40,364 nt of DNA from Pandoraea sp. Its GTDB lineage: Bacteria > Pseudomonadota > Gammaproteobacteria > Burkholderiales > Burkholderiaceae. Positions 1 through 11,331 of this stretch are shown piece after piece. A program made the position numbers and the translations under genes. Within the stretch, counting starts at the first letter, position 1. Each line of letters starts with the position of its first letter. The stretch spans positions 1-40,364 of the forward strand of contig JARLJF010000062.1 in NCBI GenBank assembly GCA_031291335.1. Reading direction: 5' to 3'. The notes under the pieces are model-generated. The model was not told the origin of the DNA and did not search any database. It saw only the letters and a list, made by a program, of their open reading frames with translations.

Positions 1-698
1 GTCTCGCGCAGGAAGGTGCGCGCGTCGTGGTGGAAGACCGGCTGGATAACGCGATGGCCGAGCAGACGCTCGACGCCGTTCGCGCCGCCGGTAGCGACGG
101 CTGTGTGATCGCGGGAGACGTCGGCAACGCCGCTGACGACCACGCCGTCATCACGCAAGCCGTTAAAGCAATGGGACGCCTCGACGTGCTGGTCAATAAC
201 GCCGGTGTCGAGCGTCGTGCCTCGTTTCTCGACGTGACGGAAGCGGACTACGATCTGGTGATGAACGTGAATCTGAAAGGGGCCTTCTTCCTCACGCAGG
301 CGTTCGTGCAACATCTCCAGCAGACGAAACGCGGCGGACGTATCGTCAATGTCAGCTCGGTTCACGAGGAACTGCCGTTTCCCCACTTCACCAGCTATTG
401 CGCCAGCAAGGGCGGCATGAAGATGATGATGCGCAACCTCGCCATCGAACTCGCCCCGCTCGGCATCACGGTCAACAATGTGGCCCCCGGTGCCGTCGGC
501 ACACCCATCAATCAGCAACTCCTCGCGAACAAGGCTCAGCTCGAAGCGCTCATCGCCAATATTCCCCTCGGTCGCCTCGCCGACCCGAGCGAAGTCGCCA
601 ACGCTGTGCTATTTCTCGCCTCGCCCGAAGCCAGTTATGTCACCGGAACTACGCTGTTTGTCGACGGTGGCCTGCTCTGGAATTACTCGGAGCAATGA
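1..698 (+). CDS. SDR-family NAD(P)-dependent oxidoreductase, 5'-truncated by the window edge
   Basis: Reading frame 3 is open from the first base, so the true start and the Rossmann glycine motif (TGxxxGxG) lie upstream of the window. A GTG at 27 is internal and not the start. Visible short-chain dehydrogenase landmarks, in order, are the NNAG motif (about nt 195-210), the active-site serine in NVSS (about nt 350), the catalytic YxxxK as YCASK (Tyr codon 396-398), a PG-V-TP segment after the active site, and a C-terminal YVTG...VDGG signature. These identify a classical SDR that oxidises or reduces a hydroxyl or carbonyl group with NAD(P)(H). The substrate cannot be read from the sequence; sugar or polyol dehydrogenases of the glucose-1-dehydrogenase type look similar. 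Its stop codon overlaps the trehalase start (ATGA), so the two are probably co-translated, which hints at a carbohydrate role. Confidence 0.9.
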   Translation, partial: LAQEGARVVVEDRLDNAMAEQTLDAVRAAGSDGCVIAGDVGNAADDHAVITQAVKAMGRLDVLVNNAGVERRASFLDVTEADYDLVMNVNLKGAFFLTQAFVQHLQQTKRGGRIVNVSSVHEELPFPHFTSYCASKGGMKMMMRNLAIELAPLGITVNNVAPGAVGTPINQQLLANKAQLEALIANIPLGRLADPSEVANAVLFLASPEASYVTGTTLFVDGGLLWNYSEQ

Positions 699-2338
699 CG
701 ATGACGGAAACCGCCCAACGCACGCTCGCCCTCGGCGGCATGACGCCAGACGTCTCGCATTCGTCGCCATCGGATGTGCTCACGCCCGCAGACCGCTATC
801 AGGAGCTGTTCGTCGCTGTGCAGACGCAACGCATCTTTCCCGACAGCAAGACGTTTGTGGACTGCGTGCCCGCGCTCGCCCCGGAAGAAATCCTGCGCCG
901 CTACCGCGAAGATGCCGCCAAACCCGGCTTCGATCTCTCGCGCTTCGTAGCCGAACACTTCACGCACGAAATCACGCCCGCCAGTCACTATGTATCCGAC
1001 CCCGGGCAGGGGCTCGTCGAACATATCGACGGCCTCTGGGAAGTGCTGACACGGTCCCCCGAGGCGCACCCGGCCTATAGCTCTTTGCTTCCGATTCCGC
1101 AGCCATATGTCGTGCCGGGCGGACGCTTCCACGAGCTTTATTACTGGGACTCGTATTTCACGATGCTGGGCCTCGCCCGCAGTCGCCGCCATGATCTGCT
1201 CGTGAGCATGGCCGATAACTTTTCGTTTCTGATCGACACGTACGGCCACGTTCCGAACGGCAACCGCACGTACTATCTGAGCCGCTCGCAGCCGCCGATG
1301 TACGGACTGATGGTGGAACTGTTCGAGTCGCACGGCGTGGCGCACGCGTTGCGGTATCTGCCGCATCTGCGCCGCGAGTACGACTATTGGATGGACGGCG
1401 AGGCATCGCTCGCCCCCGGCGACGCCCATCGTCACCTCGTGCGCATGCCCGATGGCTCGCTGCTCAACCGCTACTGGGATGAGCGCGATACCCCGCGTGA
1501 GGAAGGCTATCTGGAGGATGTGAGCACCGCGCTCAACGCGCCGCACCGACCGGCCGGTGAGGTCTATCGTGATCTTCGCGCCGGTGCCGCCTCTGGCTGG
1601 GACTTCAGCTCTCGCTGGCTGGACGACGTCAACGATCTCTCGTCGATTCGTACGACGGCCATCGTGCCCGTCGACCTGAATAGCTTCCTCTACGCCACAG
1701 AACTTCAGATCTCGCGGCTGAGCGATAGCGCCGGCGATGCGCAAGCGGCGCACGCGTTCGCCGCACGTGCGCAGGCTCGCCGTGAAGCAATGACGCGCTA
1801 TCTCTGGAGTGACCGTGAGGGCGCCTTTCTCGACTACGACTGGCAGCGTGGCGAGCCGCGCTCGCAGTTGTCGGCCGCGCTGGCCACGCCGCTCTTCGTC
1901 GGGCTGGCATCGCCCGAGCAGGCAAGCCGCTCGGCAAAGACGATGGCCGAGCGCCTCGTCGCCGCCGGCGGGTTGCGCACGACTCAGGCGTCGAGCCTTC
2001 AGCAATGGGACCCGCCCAACGGCTGGGCCCCGCTGCAATGGATCGCCATCCATGGGCTTCGCAAATACGGCGAGGGCAGGCTCGCGAACGATATTGCCCA
2101 TCGCTGGCTCGCCACCGTCAGCGCGCTCTACGCCCGTGAAAGCAAGCTGGTGGAGAAGTACTCGCTCCATACGAGCGATGCGATGGGGGCTAGCGGCGGG
2201 GGAGGCGGGGAGTACCCGCTGCAGGATGGCTTCGGCTGGACCAATGGTGTAGTGCGCCGCCTCCTCGGCGATCACCCGGAACACCACGCCCATCAGGTGA
2301 CGGCGCAAGGCCGTCCGTCCGGGCGCTCGCTCAGGTAG
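695..2338 (+). CDS. treF: alpha,alpha-trehalase (GH37)
   Basis: The product hydrolyses trehalose to two glucose molecules. From ATG 695 it has 547 residues, close to E. coli TreF and TreA. GH37 signature 1 (PGGRFHELYYWDSYF) begins at about residue 141, signature 2 (QWDPPNGWAP) at about 437, and the glycine-rich GGGGEY...GFGWTNG segment near 500. The expected catalytic acid is the Asp in SGWDFSSR (about 303), and the expected base is the Glu of GGGGEY (about 506). No hydrophobic signal peptide is visible at the N-terminus, so a cytoplasmic TreF-type enzyme is more likely than a periplasmic TreA type. The start was chosen because ATG 695 overlaps the upstream SDR stop as ATGA; ATG 701 is an equally possible start two codons later. 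The same frame stays open upstream into the SDR gene, but that part is shadow sequence. Confidence 0.93.
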   Translation: MTMTETAQRTLALGGMTPDVSHSSPSDVLTPADRYQELFVAVQTQRIFPDSKTFVDCVPALAPEEILRRYREDAAKPGFDLSRFVAEHFTHEITPASHYVSDPGQGLVEHIDGLWEVLTRSPEAHPAYSSLLPIPQPYVVPGGRFHELYYWDSYFTMLGLARSRRHDLLVSMADNFSFLIDTYGHVPNGNRTYYLSRSQPPMYGLMVELFESHGVAHALRYLPHLRREYDYWMDGEASLAPGDAHRHLVRMPDGSLLNRYWDERDTPREEGYLEDVSTALNAPHRPAGEVYRDLRAGAASGWDFSSRWLDDVNDLSSIRTTAIVPVDLNSFLYATELQISRLSDSAGDAQAAHAFAARAQARREAMTRYLWSDREGAFLDYDWQRGEPRSQLSAALATPLFVGLASPEQASRSAKTMAERLVAAGGLRTTQASSLQQWDPPNGWAPLQWIAIHGLRKYGEGRLANDIAHRWLATVSALYARESKLVEKYSLHTSDAMGASGGGGGEYPLQDGFGWTNGVVRRLLGDHPEHHAHQVTAQGRPSGRSLR

Positions 2339-2387
2339 TCGCGGCGCTGCGACAGGCGCGGAGCTGTCCCGGCGCACGAGGCTGGGG

Positions 2388-2416
2388 GCGTGAGGGGAAA
2401 TTTGGCGTCGTACAAT
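2388..2416 (+). promoter_or_regulatory. possible promoter of the GntR-type regulator gene
   Basis: A good -10 hexamer, TACAAT (2411-2416), lies 36 bp before the regulator start codon in the 114-bp gap after the trehalase gene. No convincing -35 is seen at the right distance. A GAGG ribosome-binding site follows at 2445-2448. Confidence 0.3.
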
Positions 2417-2452
2417 GCGCCTTACGTACCCCCGCATTCCCAGTGAGGCCTC

Positions 2453-3214
2453 ATGAAGCATTCGGCGCATGCCGTAACCGACGCCGCCGTCGCCATCATC
2501 CGCGAGCGCATTGAACGTCAGGTCTACCCGGCCGGCGCCATGCTCCCGTCGCAGCGCCAGCTCGCCGAAGAGCTGGCCATCAGCCGTGCCTCGCTGCGCG
2601 AAGCCCTGTCGACGCTCGAAGCCCTCGGCATGGTCGCCATCCGCCCGGGTAAAGGTGTGTATGTGAACGACGCCTCGGCGCGTCTGGGCGTCGCCTGGCG
2701 CTTCGCCGACCAGATCTCGCTCGCCGACACGTATCAACTGCGCTACGCCCTGGAAGGCTTCGCGGCCCGGCTCGCCGCGCACGCCGCCAGCACAGCCGAG
2801 ATCGAGTGGCTCACGGACAACGTCGAAACGATGAAGGGCGCCTTGATCGACGGCGACGTCGATACCGCCGCTCAACTCGACTTCGCCTTCCACCTGCGCA
2901 TCGTGGGACTCGCCGGCAACGCGGCCATCGCCGATATCCTGCGCGGCAGCACGGAAATCGTGATGGAAAGCCAGCGACTGCCGTTCTACCAGCGCGAACT
3001 GGTGCTCTCCACCTACCATGAACACATGGAGATTCTGGACGCCCTGCGCCGTCGCGACGGCGCCGCCGCAGGGGCCGCGATGGAGCGCCATATCGTGCTG
3101 GCGGCCCAGCGGGCGGGCATTCACTTCCCTATCCCCTCTGCGTATTCGTCGATCGGCGGCCTTACCCCCCGAGAGAACGCAGAGCGTACTGATGTCCCGC
3201 ACGTTCAGCTTTGA
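2453..3214 (+). CDS. GntR/FadR-subfamily transcriptional regulator
   Basis: A 253-residue one-domain-plus-effector regulator. Residues about 8-75 form a GntR winged helix-turn-helix, with the characteristic LPSQRQLAEELAISRASLREAL and the wing segment RPGKGVYV. The rest (about 85-235) is an alpha-helical FCD ligand-binding domain; the conserved D...FH...IVGLAGN, HEHMEILDAL and H pattern matches its metal/ligand site. GntR/FCD regulators usually sense a sugar acid, lactate or another small carboxylate and repress a neighbouring catabolic operon. The upstream SDR and trehalase genes are candidate targets, but no operator was recognised. A GAGG ribosome-binding site sits 4 bp before ATG 2453. The stop codon overlaps the -35 of the carA promoter. 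Confidence 0.9.
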   Translation: MKHSAHAVTDAAVAIIRERIERQVYPAGAMLPSQRQLAEELAISRASLREALSTLEALGMVAIRPGKGVYVNDASARLGVAWRFADQISLADTYQLRYALEGFAARLAAHAASTAEIEWLTDNVETMKGALIDGDVDTAAQLDFAFHLRIVGLAGNAAIADILRGSTEIVMESQRLPFYQRELVLSTYHEHMEILDALRRRDGAAAGAAMERHIVLAAQRAGIHFPIPSAYSSIGGLTPRENAERTDVPHVQL

Positions 3215-3238
3215 GATGATTGGGATTTGCGCTATACT
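3211..3238 (+). promoter_or_regulatory. sigma70-type promoter of carA
   Basis: TTGAGA (3211-3216) and TATACT (3233-3238) are separated by 16 bp. The -35 overlaps the stop codon of the upstream regulator gene. Transcription from here gives a leader of about 165 nt before the carA start. No arginine or pyrimidine operator was recognised in the leader, which holds only a short GGCTGGCCAGCC palindrome at about 3373-3384. Confidence 0.6.
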
Positions 3239-3409
3239 TTGAAGGTTTTAGTCATTTAACCCTCACCCTAGCGCCTACCCGCCTGACATCTCGTCCGCAG
3301 TCCGAGCATCCGCTGTGCGCATATTCCGCGCAATTCCGGTGCCCGCGCTGATGTCATCGCGGCGGACGATGGGGCTGGCCAGCCGGGGTGAACCCTTCAG
3401 GAGTTTCCC

Positions 3410-4555
3410 GTGCTGCCGTCATTCCCACCCGCCATTCTCGCGCTCGCTGACGGCACGGTCTTTCGTGGGTACGCCATCGGCGCTGCCGGTCACACCATCG
3501 GTGAAGTGGTGTTCAACACCGCCATTACCGGCTATCAGGAAATCCTCACCGACCCCAGCTATGCGCGTCAGATCGTCACGTTGACGTATCCGCACATCGG
3601 CAACACGGGCGTCAATGGTGAAGACGTCGAAGCCACGAAAGTCCATGCCGCAGGCCTGATCATCAAGGATCTGCCGATCCTCGACTCGAATTTCCGAGCC
3701 AACAAGACGCTGTCGCAATACCTGAAGGACGAAGGCGTGGTTGCCATCGCTGGCATCGACACGCGTCGTCTGACCCGTCTTCTGCGCGAGAAGGGCGCTC
3801 AGAACGGTTGCATCCTCGCCGGCGAAGAAGCTGACGAAGGCAAGGCTATCGCGCTCGCCCAATCCTTCCCGGGCCTCGCCGGTATGGACCTCGCCAAGGT
3901 CGTGTCGACCACGGAGAAGTACTCGTGGACGGAAACGGAATGGCGTCTGGGCGAAGGCTACGGTGAACAGAAAGATCCGAAATTCCACGTGGTCGCGCTC
4001 GACTACGGCGTCAAGCGCAACATCCTGCGCATGCTCGCCGAACGTGGCTGCAAGGTCACTGTGCTGCCCGCCCAAAGCTCGGCCGACGACGTGTTCGCTC
4101 TGAACCCGGACGGCGTGTTCCTCTCGAACGGCCCCGGCGACCCCGAGCCGTGCGATTACGCCATCGCCGCCACGAAGACGTTCCTCGAGCGCCGCATTCC
4201 GACCTTCGGTATCTGCCTCGGCCACCAGATCATGGGCCTGGCCGTCGGCGCCAAGACGCTCAAGATGAAGACCGGCCACCACGGTGCCAATCACCCGGTC
4301 AAGGACCTCGCGTCCGGCCGCGTGGTCATCACCTCGCAAAACCACGGCTTTGCCGTGGACGCGAACAGTCTGCCAGCCAACGCGCGCGTCTCGCACGTGT
4401 CGCTGTTCGACGGCACGCTGCAAGGCTTCGAACTGACGGATCGTCCGGCGTTCTGCTTCCAGGGCCACCCGGAAGCTTCGCCCGGCCCGCACGACATCGG
4501 CTATCTGTTCGACCGCTTCGTGCAGTCGATGGCCGACGCCAAGCAGCCCGCGTAA
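3410..4555 (+). CDS. carA: carbamoyl-phosphate synthase, small (glutamine amidotransferase) subunit
   Basis: CarA hydrolyses glutamine and channels ammonia to CarB for carbamoyl phosphate, the shared precursor of arginine and pyrimidines. It has 381 residues, as in E. coli (382). Residues 1-150 form the CPSase small-chain domain ([11 protein letters not shown]..., [12 protein letters not shown], TRxLTRxLREKG). The C-terminal half is a class I glutamine amidotransferase with the nucleophile Cys269 in GICLGHQ and the His/Glu pair in GHPEASPGP. The start is GTG 3410, chosen because AGGAG (3399-3403) is correctly spaced and the protein then begins at the family's usual place. It is the first gene of the carA-leuE-carB group. 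Confidence 0.97.
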   Translation: MLPSFPPAILALADGTVFRGYAIGAAGHTIGEVVFNTAITGYQEILTDPSYARQIVTLTYPHIGNTGVNGEDVEATKVHAAGLIIKDLPILDSNFRANKTLSQYLKDEGVVAIAGIDTRRLTRLLREKGAQNGCILAGEEADEGKAIALAQSFPGLAGMDLAKVVSTTEKYSWTETEWRLGEGYGEQKDPKFHVVALDYGVKRNILRMLAERGCKVTVLPAQSSADDVFALNPDGVFLSNGPGDPEPCDYAIAATKTFLERRIPTFGICLGHQIMGLAVGAKTLKMKTGHHGANHPVKDLASGRVVITSQNHGFAVDANSLPANARVSHVSLFDGTLQGFELTDRPAFCFQGHPEASPGPHDIGYLFDRFVQSMADAKQPA

Positions 4556-4594
4556 GCGCCGGCACGACGAGATACGGATAAGGAAACGCGCATC

Positions 4595-5263
4595 ATGCTC
4601 GGAAACTCGATCGGCATCGTCAACCTCTGGACCTATCTGGCCGGAGTGGTGGTGGTCATTCTGCTGCCGGGGCCGAACTCGCTGTACGTGCTGTCCGTGG
4701 CAGCCCAGCGCGGTGTTCGCCAGGGGTACGCAGGGGCATGCGGCGTGTTCCTCGGTGACACGATCCTCATGACGCTGGCCGCCGCCGGCGTGGCGTCGCT
4801 GCTGCACGCGCAGCCGGCGCTGTTCTTCGTGGTGAAGTACCTCGGCGCGGCCTACCTTTGCTGGATGGGGTTGAACATGTTGCGCGGCGCATTGGCCAAT
4901 GCGCGGGCCGCACGGGCCAACGCGGGCGCGGCAGTTGTTGCGCCCAAGCCGGTCGATGCGGACCACCCGTTCAAGCGCGCGCTGTTCATCAGCCTGCTGA
5001 ACCCGAAGGCAATCCTGTTCTGCGTGTCGTTTTTCATCCAGTTCGTCGATCCGGGCTACACCTACCCCGCCGTGTCGTTTGCGGTGCTGGGGGCGATCGT
5101 GCAGACCTGCAGTTTCCTGTATCTGAGCACGCTGATCCTGGCCGGTTACCGCCTGGCCGAGCACTTCCGGCAACGTCGCCGGTTGAGCGCCGGGGCAACC
5201 GGCGGCGTGGGCGCGTTGTTCGTCGGCTTCGGTGTGAAGCTCGCGACCGCGACGCTGAGTTAA
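4595..5263 (+). CDS. leuE: LysE/RhtB-family amino-acid exporter, LeuE-like
   Basis: A 222-residue inner-membrane protein with about six hydrophobic segments. It has the LysE-family hallmark LPGPNSLYVL near residue 27, followed by ACGVFLGD and the mid-protein motif FKRALFISLLNPKAILFCVSFFIQFVD. These stretches closely resemble E. coli LeuE (leucine efflux) as I remember that sequence. The likely role is proton-driven export of leucine or related hydrophobic amino acids, but the substrate is inferred. An AAGGA ribosome-binding site lies about 10 bp upstream of ATG 4595. The gene sits between carA and carB, 39 bp after carA and 18 bp before carB, and is probably co-transcribed with both. Confidence 0.85.
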   Translation: MLGNSIGIVNLWTYLAGVVVVILLPGPNSLYVLSVAAQRGVRQGYAGACGVFLGDTILMTLAAAGVASLLHAQPALFFVVKYLGAAYLCWMGLNMLRGALANARAARANAGAAVVAPKPVDADHPFKRALFISLLNPKAILFCVSFFIQFVDPGYTYPAVSFAVLGAIVQTCSFLYLSTLILAGYRLAEHFRQRRRLSAGATGGVGALFVGFGVKLATATLS

Positions 5264-5281
5264 ATTTTTGTTGAGAACGTT

Positions 5282-8524
<3,243 letters not shown>

Positions 8525-8551
8525 AGGTCCGCCGCCTAAGGCGGGTGGGTC

Positions 8552-8584
8552 GTTGCCCGGGTGCGGTTCGCCGCGCCGGGCAAC
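8552..8584 (+). terminator. hairpin after carB, possible terminator
   Basis: A perfect 9-bp stem, GTTGCCCGG / CCGGGCAAC, with a 15-nt loop begins 27 bp after the carB stop. No T-tract follows (the next bases are ATCGTAAAAAA), so it is not a standard intrinsic terminator. It may protect the mRNA end or work with Rho. Confidence 0.4.
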
Positions 8585-8679
8585 ATCGTAAAAAATGGCG
8601 CGCTTGCCGGGGAACCGATCTCCGCCAAGGGCGCCAAATGCTTCATATGTGGTGGAATGTCGCGCCCTCAGCCCTGTGG

Positions 8680-8707
8680 TTGGCAGCGTCGGCAACTCTG
8701 CTACACT
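8680..8707 (+). promoter_or_regulatory. sigma70-type promoter of greA
   Basis: TTGGCA (8680-8685) and TACACT (8702-8707) are 16 bp apart. Transcription would start near 8714 and give a leader of about 90 nt before the greA ATG. That leader contains the hairpins and T-tract described in the next entry. Confidence 0.6.
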
Positions 8708-8744
8708 AACGGCATATAGGTGTCACAGCCGCGGTCAAGCGGCG

Positions 8745-8787
8745 TTCGCAAAAAGTGCGAATGCGGCTTTGCTGCGGCAATTTTTTT
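8745..8787 (+). promoter_or_regulatory. greA leader: hairpin plus short stem with 7-T tract (possible attenuator)
   Basis: TTCGCA/TGCGAA (8745-8750 with 8756-8761) forms a 6-bp hairpin. Just downstream, TTGC/GCAA (8769-8772 with 8777-8780) is followed directly by seven T residues (8781-8787). The T-tract lies between the promoter and the greA start, 20 bp before the ATG. The geometry resembles early termination or pausing in a leader. The second stem is short and weak, so termination efficiency is uncertain. Confidence 0.4.
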
Positions 8788-8806
8788 GTCTTTCGGAACA
8801 ACGCGC

Positions 8807-9283
8807 ATGAGTACCATTCCTCTGACCAAACGGGGCGCCGAGCTGCTCAAGGAAGAGCTGCACCGCCTGAAGACCGTCGAACGTCCGAACGTGATCACTG
8901 CGATTGCTGAAGCCCGTGCGCAGGGCGATCTGTCGGAAAACGCGGAATACGACGCCGCGAAAGAAAAGCAGGGCTTTATCGAAGGGCGTATTGCCGATCT
9001 CGAATCGAAGCTCTCCGCGGCGCAAATCATCGATCCCTCGGTGCTCGACGCCGAAGGTCGTGTGGTGTTTGCTGCCACCGTCGAACTTGAAGACCTTGAG
9101 AACGGTGGCACCGTCCAGTATCAGATCGTCGGCGACGACGAAGCCGATCTGGAGCACGGCAAGATTTCGGTGAGTTCGCCGATTGCGCGTGCGCTCATCG
9201 GCAAGTACGCAGGCGATGTGGCCGAAGTGCACGCCCCGAGCGGCGTGCGTGAGTACGAGATCATCGATGTCCGCTACGTCTGA
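8807..9283 (+). CDS. greA: transcription elongation factor GreA
   Basis: GreA enters the secondary channel of RNA polymerase and stimulates cleavage of backtracked transcripts. From ATG 8807 the product is 158 residues, exactly the usual length. It begins [26 protein letters not shown]. The N-terminal coiled-coil finger carries the acidic tip in [16 protein letters not shown] (residues about 40-56). The C-terminal FKBP-like domain includes [19 protein letters not shown] and [10 protein letters not shown]. An in-frame extension upstream to 8720 lacks family homology and covers the leader hairpins, so ATG 8807 is preferred. The 3' end overlaps the next gene by 17 bp. Confidence 0.96.
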   Translation: MSTIPLTKRGAELLKEELHRLKTVERPNVITAIAEARAQGDLSENAEYDAAKEKQGFIEGRIADLESKLSAAQIIDPSVLDAEGRVVFAATVELEDLENGGTVQYQIVGDDEADLEHGKISVSSPIARALIGKYAGDVAEVHAPSGVREYEIIDVRYV

Positions 9284-9782
9284 CGTGACGACTGCCAGTG
9301 GTGCGCCACGGCTGGAACGTTTGTTCCGTCTGATCGCGACCCTCTGGTGCGGCAGTCAGTGGGCGATCGGCTATATCGTTGCGCCCACCCTGTTCGCGGT
9401 GCTCGAATCGCGCACCGTGGCGGGAACGGTCGCTGGCCGCCTGTTCCACACGCAAGCGTGGTTGAGCCTCGTTTGTGGCGTGTTGCTGGTCTGGCTGACA
9501 ACGGCAGTCATTTCCCGGACGGGGGATGCCCGTGCCGCGCGAACCTACCGTGGCCTGCGCTGGCTGGCGGTAGCGATGATGGTCTGCGTGCTGATCAGTT
9601 GGTTCGGCTTGCAGCCGTTCATGGCGGATCTTCGTGCCCAGGCGGAAGCGTCGGGTGTCGAGATCGGGCAATCACCGCTCGCCGCCCGCTTTGGCATGCT
9701 CCATGGTGTTTCGAGCGGCATTTATCTGCTGCAAAGCTTGCTGGGTATCGCGCTGATCTGGCGTCAGCCCGTGCGCGGCTAA
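9267..9782 (+). CDS. small integral membrane protein, DUF4149-type
   Basis: A 171-residue protein with four likely membrane helices, near residues 20-40 ([25 protein letters not shown]), 60-80, 97-115 and 145-165. The opening pattern ([18 protein letters not shown]) and the late [18 protein letters not shown] fit the DUF4149 family, whose function is unknown. The chosen start, ATG 9267, lies inside greA with a 17-bp overlap in another frame, which suggests translational coupling. No better start follows before the first helix. The family is often found next to greA or yhbY in related betaproteobacteria (from memory). Confidence 0.8.
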   Translation: MSATSDVTTASGAPRLERLFRLIATLWCGSQWAIGYIVAPTLFAVLESRTVAGTVAGRLFHTQAWLSLVCGVLLVWLTTAVISRTGDARAARTYRGLRWLAVAMMVCVLISWFGLQPFMADLRAQAEASGVEIGQSPLAARFGMLHGVSSGIYLLQSLLGIALIWRQPVRG

Positions 9783-9839
9783 TTGCCGCAGGGGGCGCGA
9801 TGGCGCTAGCCTCACGGCTTGCCAAATCGCGTCACCCAT

Positions 9840-9875
9840 AAAAAACGCGCCCGACGATGTCAGGGCGCGTTTTTT
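9840..9875. terminator. bidirectional intrinsic terminator between DUF4149 gene and yhbY
   Basis: AAAAAACGCGCCC (9840-9852) pairs with GGGCGCGTTTTTT (9863-9875) around a 10-nt loop. The GC stem is flanked by six A on the left and six T on the right, so it can terminate transcripts from either side. It sits between two convergent genes. Confidence 0.93.
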
Positions 9876-9914
9876 CGAGAATTGGCGGAAATTGTCTGAT
9901 CCGCCACCCTCTGC

Positions 9915-10415
9915 TTAGTCGTTGCGCTGGCGCTTGACGCTGGTTTGGCGCTTCTTGGCGCGCTTGACGATACCACCAGCGGTCATGCGCTCGTTGCCGG
10001 CAACGGTCACTTTCTTGACCGTAGGACGACGTCCGGCGTTGGTGCTGTTCTTGACGACCGTGACGGTGCGCGGCGCACGGCCCTTGACCGTCGCGCCGGT
10101 ACCACCGGTTCTGGAGCGAACCGGGGCTTGCGTTTCGTCCGGCGTCGGACGGTACAGAACGAGCAGTTTGCCGATGTGTTGCACCGGCGCTGCGCCGAGC
10201 TGGTCGCAGATGGATTCGTAAATGGCCACGCGTGCGTCGCGTTCGTCACCGAACACACGCACCTTGATCAGTTCGTGGGCCTTCAGCGCGCCGTCGATTT
10301 CCTTGAGCACCGCCGGCGTCAAGCCGTCGGCGCCGATCAGAACGACAGGATTCAGCGCATGGGCGGCGGAGCGCAAGTCGGCGCGTTGCGCCGGGGTCAG
10401 GGTCAAAGCGGGCAT
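9915..10415 (-). CDS. yhbY: YhbY-type CRM-domain RNA-binding protein (ribosome assembly)
   Basis: A 166-residue protein on the minus strand. Residues 1-95 form a CRM domain (LTPAQRADLRSAAHALNPVVLIGADGLTPAVLKEIDGALKAHELIKVRV...) including the conserved Gly-Leu-Thr loop and a GKLLVLYRP strand. YhbY associates with pre-50S ribosomal particles. The C-terminal 70 or so residues are very basic and low-complexity (VKKVTVAGN...KRAKKRQTSVKRQRND), longer than the roughly 97-aa E. coli protein, and may add non-specific RNA contacts. It is transcribed divergently from rlmE, another large-subunit maturation gene, as in E. coli. Confidence 0.93.
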   Translation of the reverse strand: MPALTLTPAQRADLRSAAHALNPVVLIGADGLTPAVLKEIDGALKAHELIKVRVFGDERDARVAIYESICDQLGAAPVQHIGKLLVLYRPTPDETQAPVRSRTGGTGATVKGRAPRTVTVVKNSTNAGRRPTVKKVTVAGNERMTAGGIVKRAKKRQTSVKRQRND

Positions 10416-10502
10416 AGAAGACAGAAGACAGGCGAGACAAACGAGTTAGGATGCGCCCGCAAGCGGTGGCCGGAACGCCTGCAGTAACTGCTGGCTGGCA
10501 AA

Positions 10503-10556
10503 CGGATTTTGGGCGCGCAAGGGCGTATTATCCTGCAAATTCGCAGCGTTTTTGAA
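10503..10556. promoter_or_regulatory. possible overlapping divergent promoters for yhbY and rlmE
   Basis: On the minus strand, TTCAAA (10556-10551) and GATAAT (10533-10528) are 17 bp apart and would drive yhbY. On the plus strand, TATTAT (10526-10531) is a plausible -10 for rlmE, with no good -35. The two -10 elements overlap on the same bases, so the two transcripts would compete for polymerase. Confidence 0.35.
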
Positions 10557-10561
10557 GAATT

Positions 10562-11212
10562 ATGGCAAAAAACCGTTTCAGCCACGCATGGCTGCACGAT
10601 CACATCAACGATCCCTACGTCAAAATGGCGCAGTGTGAGGGCTATCGAGCCCGCGCAGCCTACAAACTCAAGGAAATCGACGAGCAGGACCGCCTGATCA
10701 AGCCCGGCCACGTCATTGTCGACCTCGGTTCGACCCCGGGAAGCTGGAGTCAGTACGCGCGCAACAAGCTCGCGGGCGGCAAACGGACCGAGGGCGGCAT
10801 CGATGGCACGATCATCGCGGTGGACATTCTGCCGATGGACCCGATTGCCGACGTCCACTTCCTGCAGGGCGACTTCCGCGAGGATAGTGTGCTTGAGCAG
10901 TTGGAAGAAATCGTGGCCGGACGCAAAGTTGACCTTGTAGTTTCCGATATGGCCCCCAACTTGTCGGGTGTGGCGTCGGCCGATGCGGCGCGGATCGAGC
11001 ACTTATGCGATCTTGCGCTGGATTTTGCACAGCGACACCTGAAACCGGAAGGGGCATTGCTGGTCAAATGTTTTCACGGCAGTGGCTATAGCCAGATTGT
11101 CGAAAAATTCAAACAGCAGTTCAAAACGGTGGCGCCGCGTAAGCCCAAGGCGTCCCGGGACAAATCCTCCGAAACGTTCATTCTCGGTCGGGGTCTGAAA
11201 AATCCGGGTTGA
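10562..11212 (+). CDS. rlmE: 23S rRNA (uridine-2552 2'-O) methyltransferase
   Basis: RlmE (FtsJ/RrmJ) 2'-O-methylates U2552 in the A-loop of 23S rRNA, a late step in 50S maturation, using SAM. It has 216 residues (209 in E. coli). The N-terminus is basic ([35 protein letters not shown]), the SAM-binding loop is [12 protein letters not shown] near residue 60, and the catalytic set is present as SDMAPN (Asp), LVKCF (Lys) and SSETF (Glu). It lies 119 bp upstream of ftsH in the classical rlmE-ftsH pair. Confidence 0.96.
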   Translation: MAKNRFSHAWLHDHINDPYVKMAQCEGYRARAAYKLKEIDEQDRLIKPGHVIVDLGSTPGSWSQYARNKLAGGKRTEGGIDGTIIAVDILPMDPIADVHFLQGDFREDSVLEQLEEIVAGRKVDLVVSDMAPNLSGVASADAARIEHLCDLALDFAQRHLKPEGALLVKCFHGSGYSQIVEKFKQQFKTVAPRKPKASRDKSSETFILGRGLKNPG

Positions 11213-11331
11213 TGCCCGTCAAACCAGCGCACTGGCGCTATGGTGGCGGTAAAGAATCACTATGGCGGTGCGCCTGCGAGTGGATTAGAATGAATTCCTG
11301 GCGCGAAGCGATTTCATGAAGGAGCAACGCT

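Noticed and set aside
683..3202. An 839-codon minus-strand open frame opposite the trehalase and GntR genes
   Set aside because: Antisense to two well-supported genes, Arg-rich, no domain; a composition artefact.
8552..8584. The post-carB hairpin as a proven intrinsic terminator
   Set aside because: The stem is perfect but no T-tract follows on the plus strand, so only a possible terminator is recorded.
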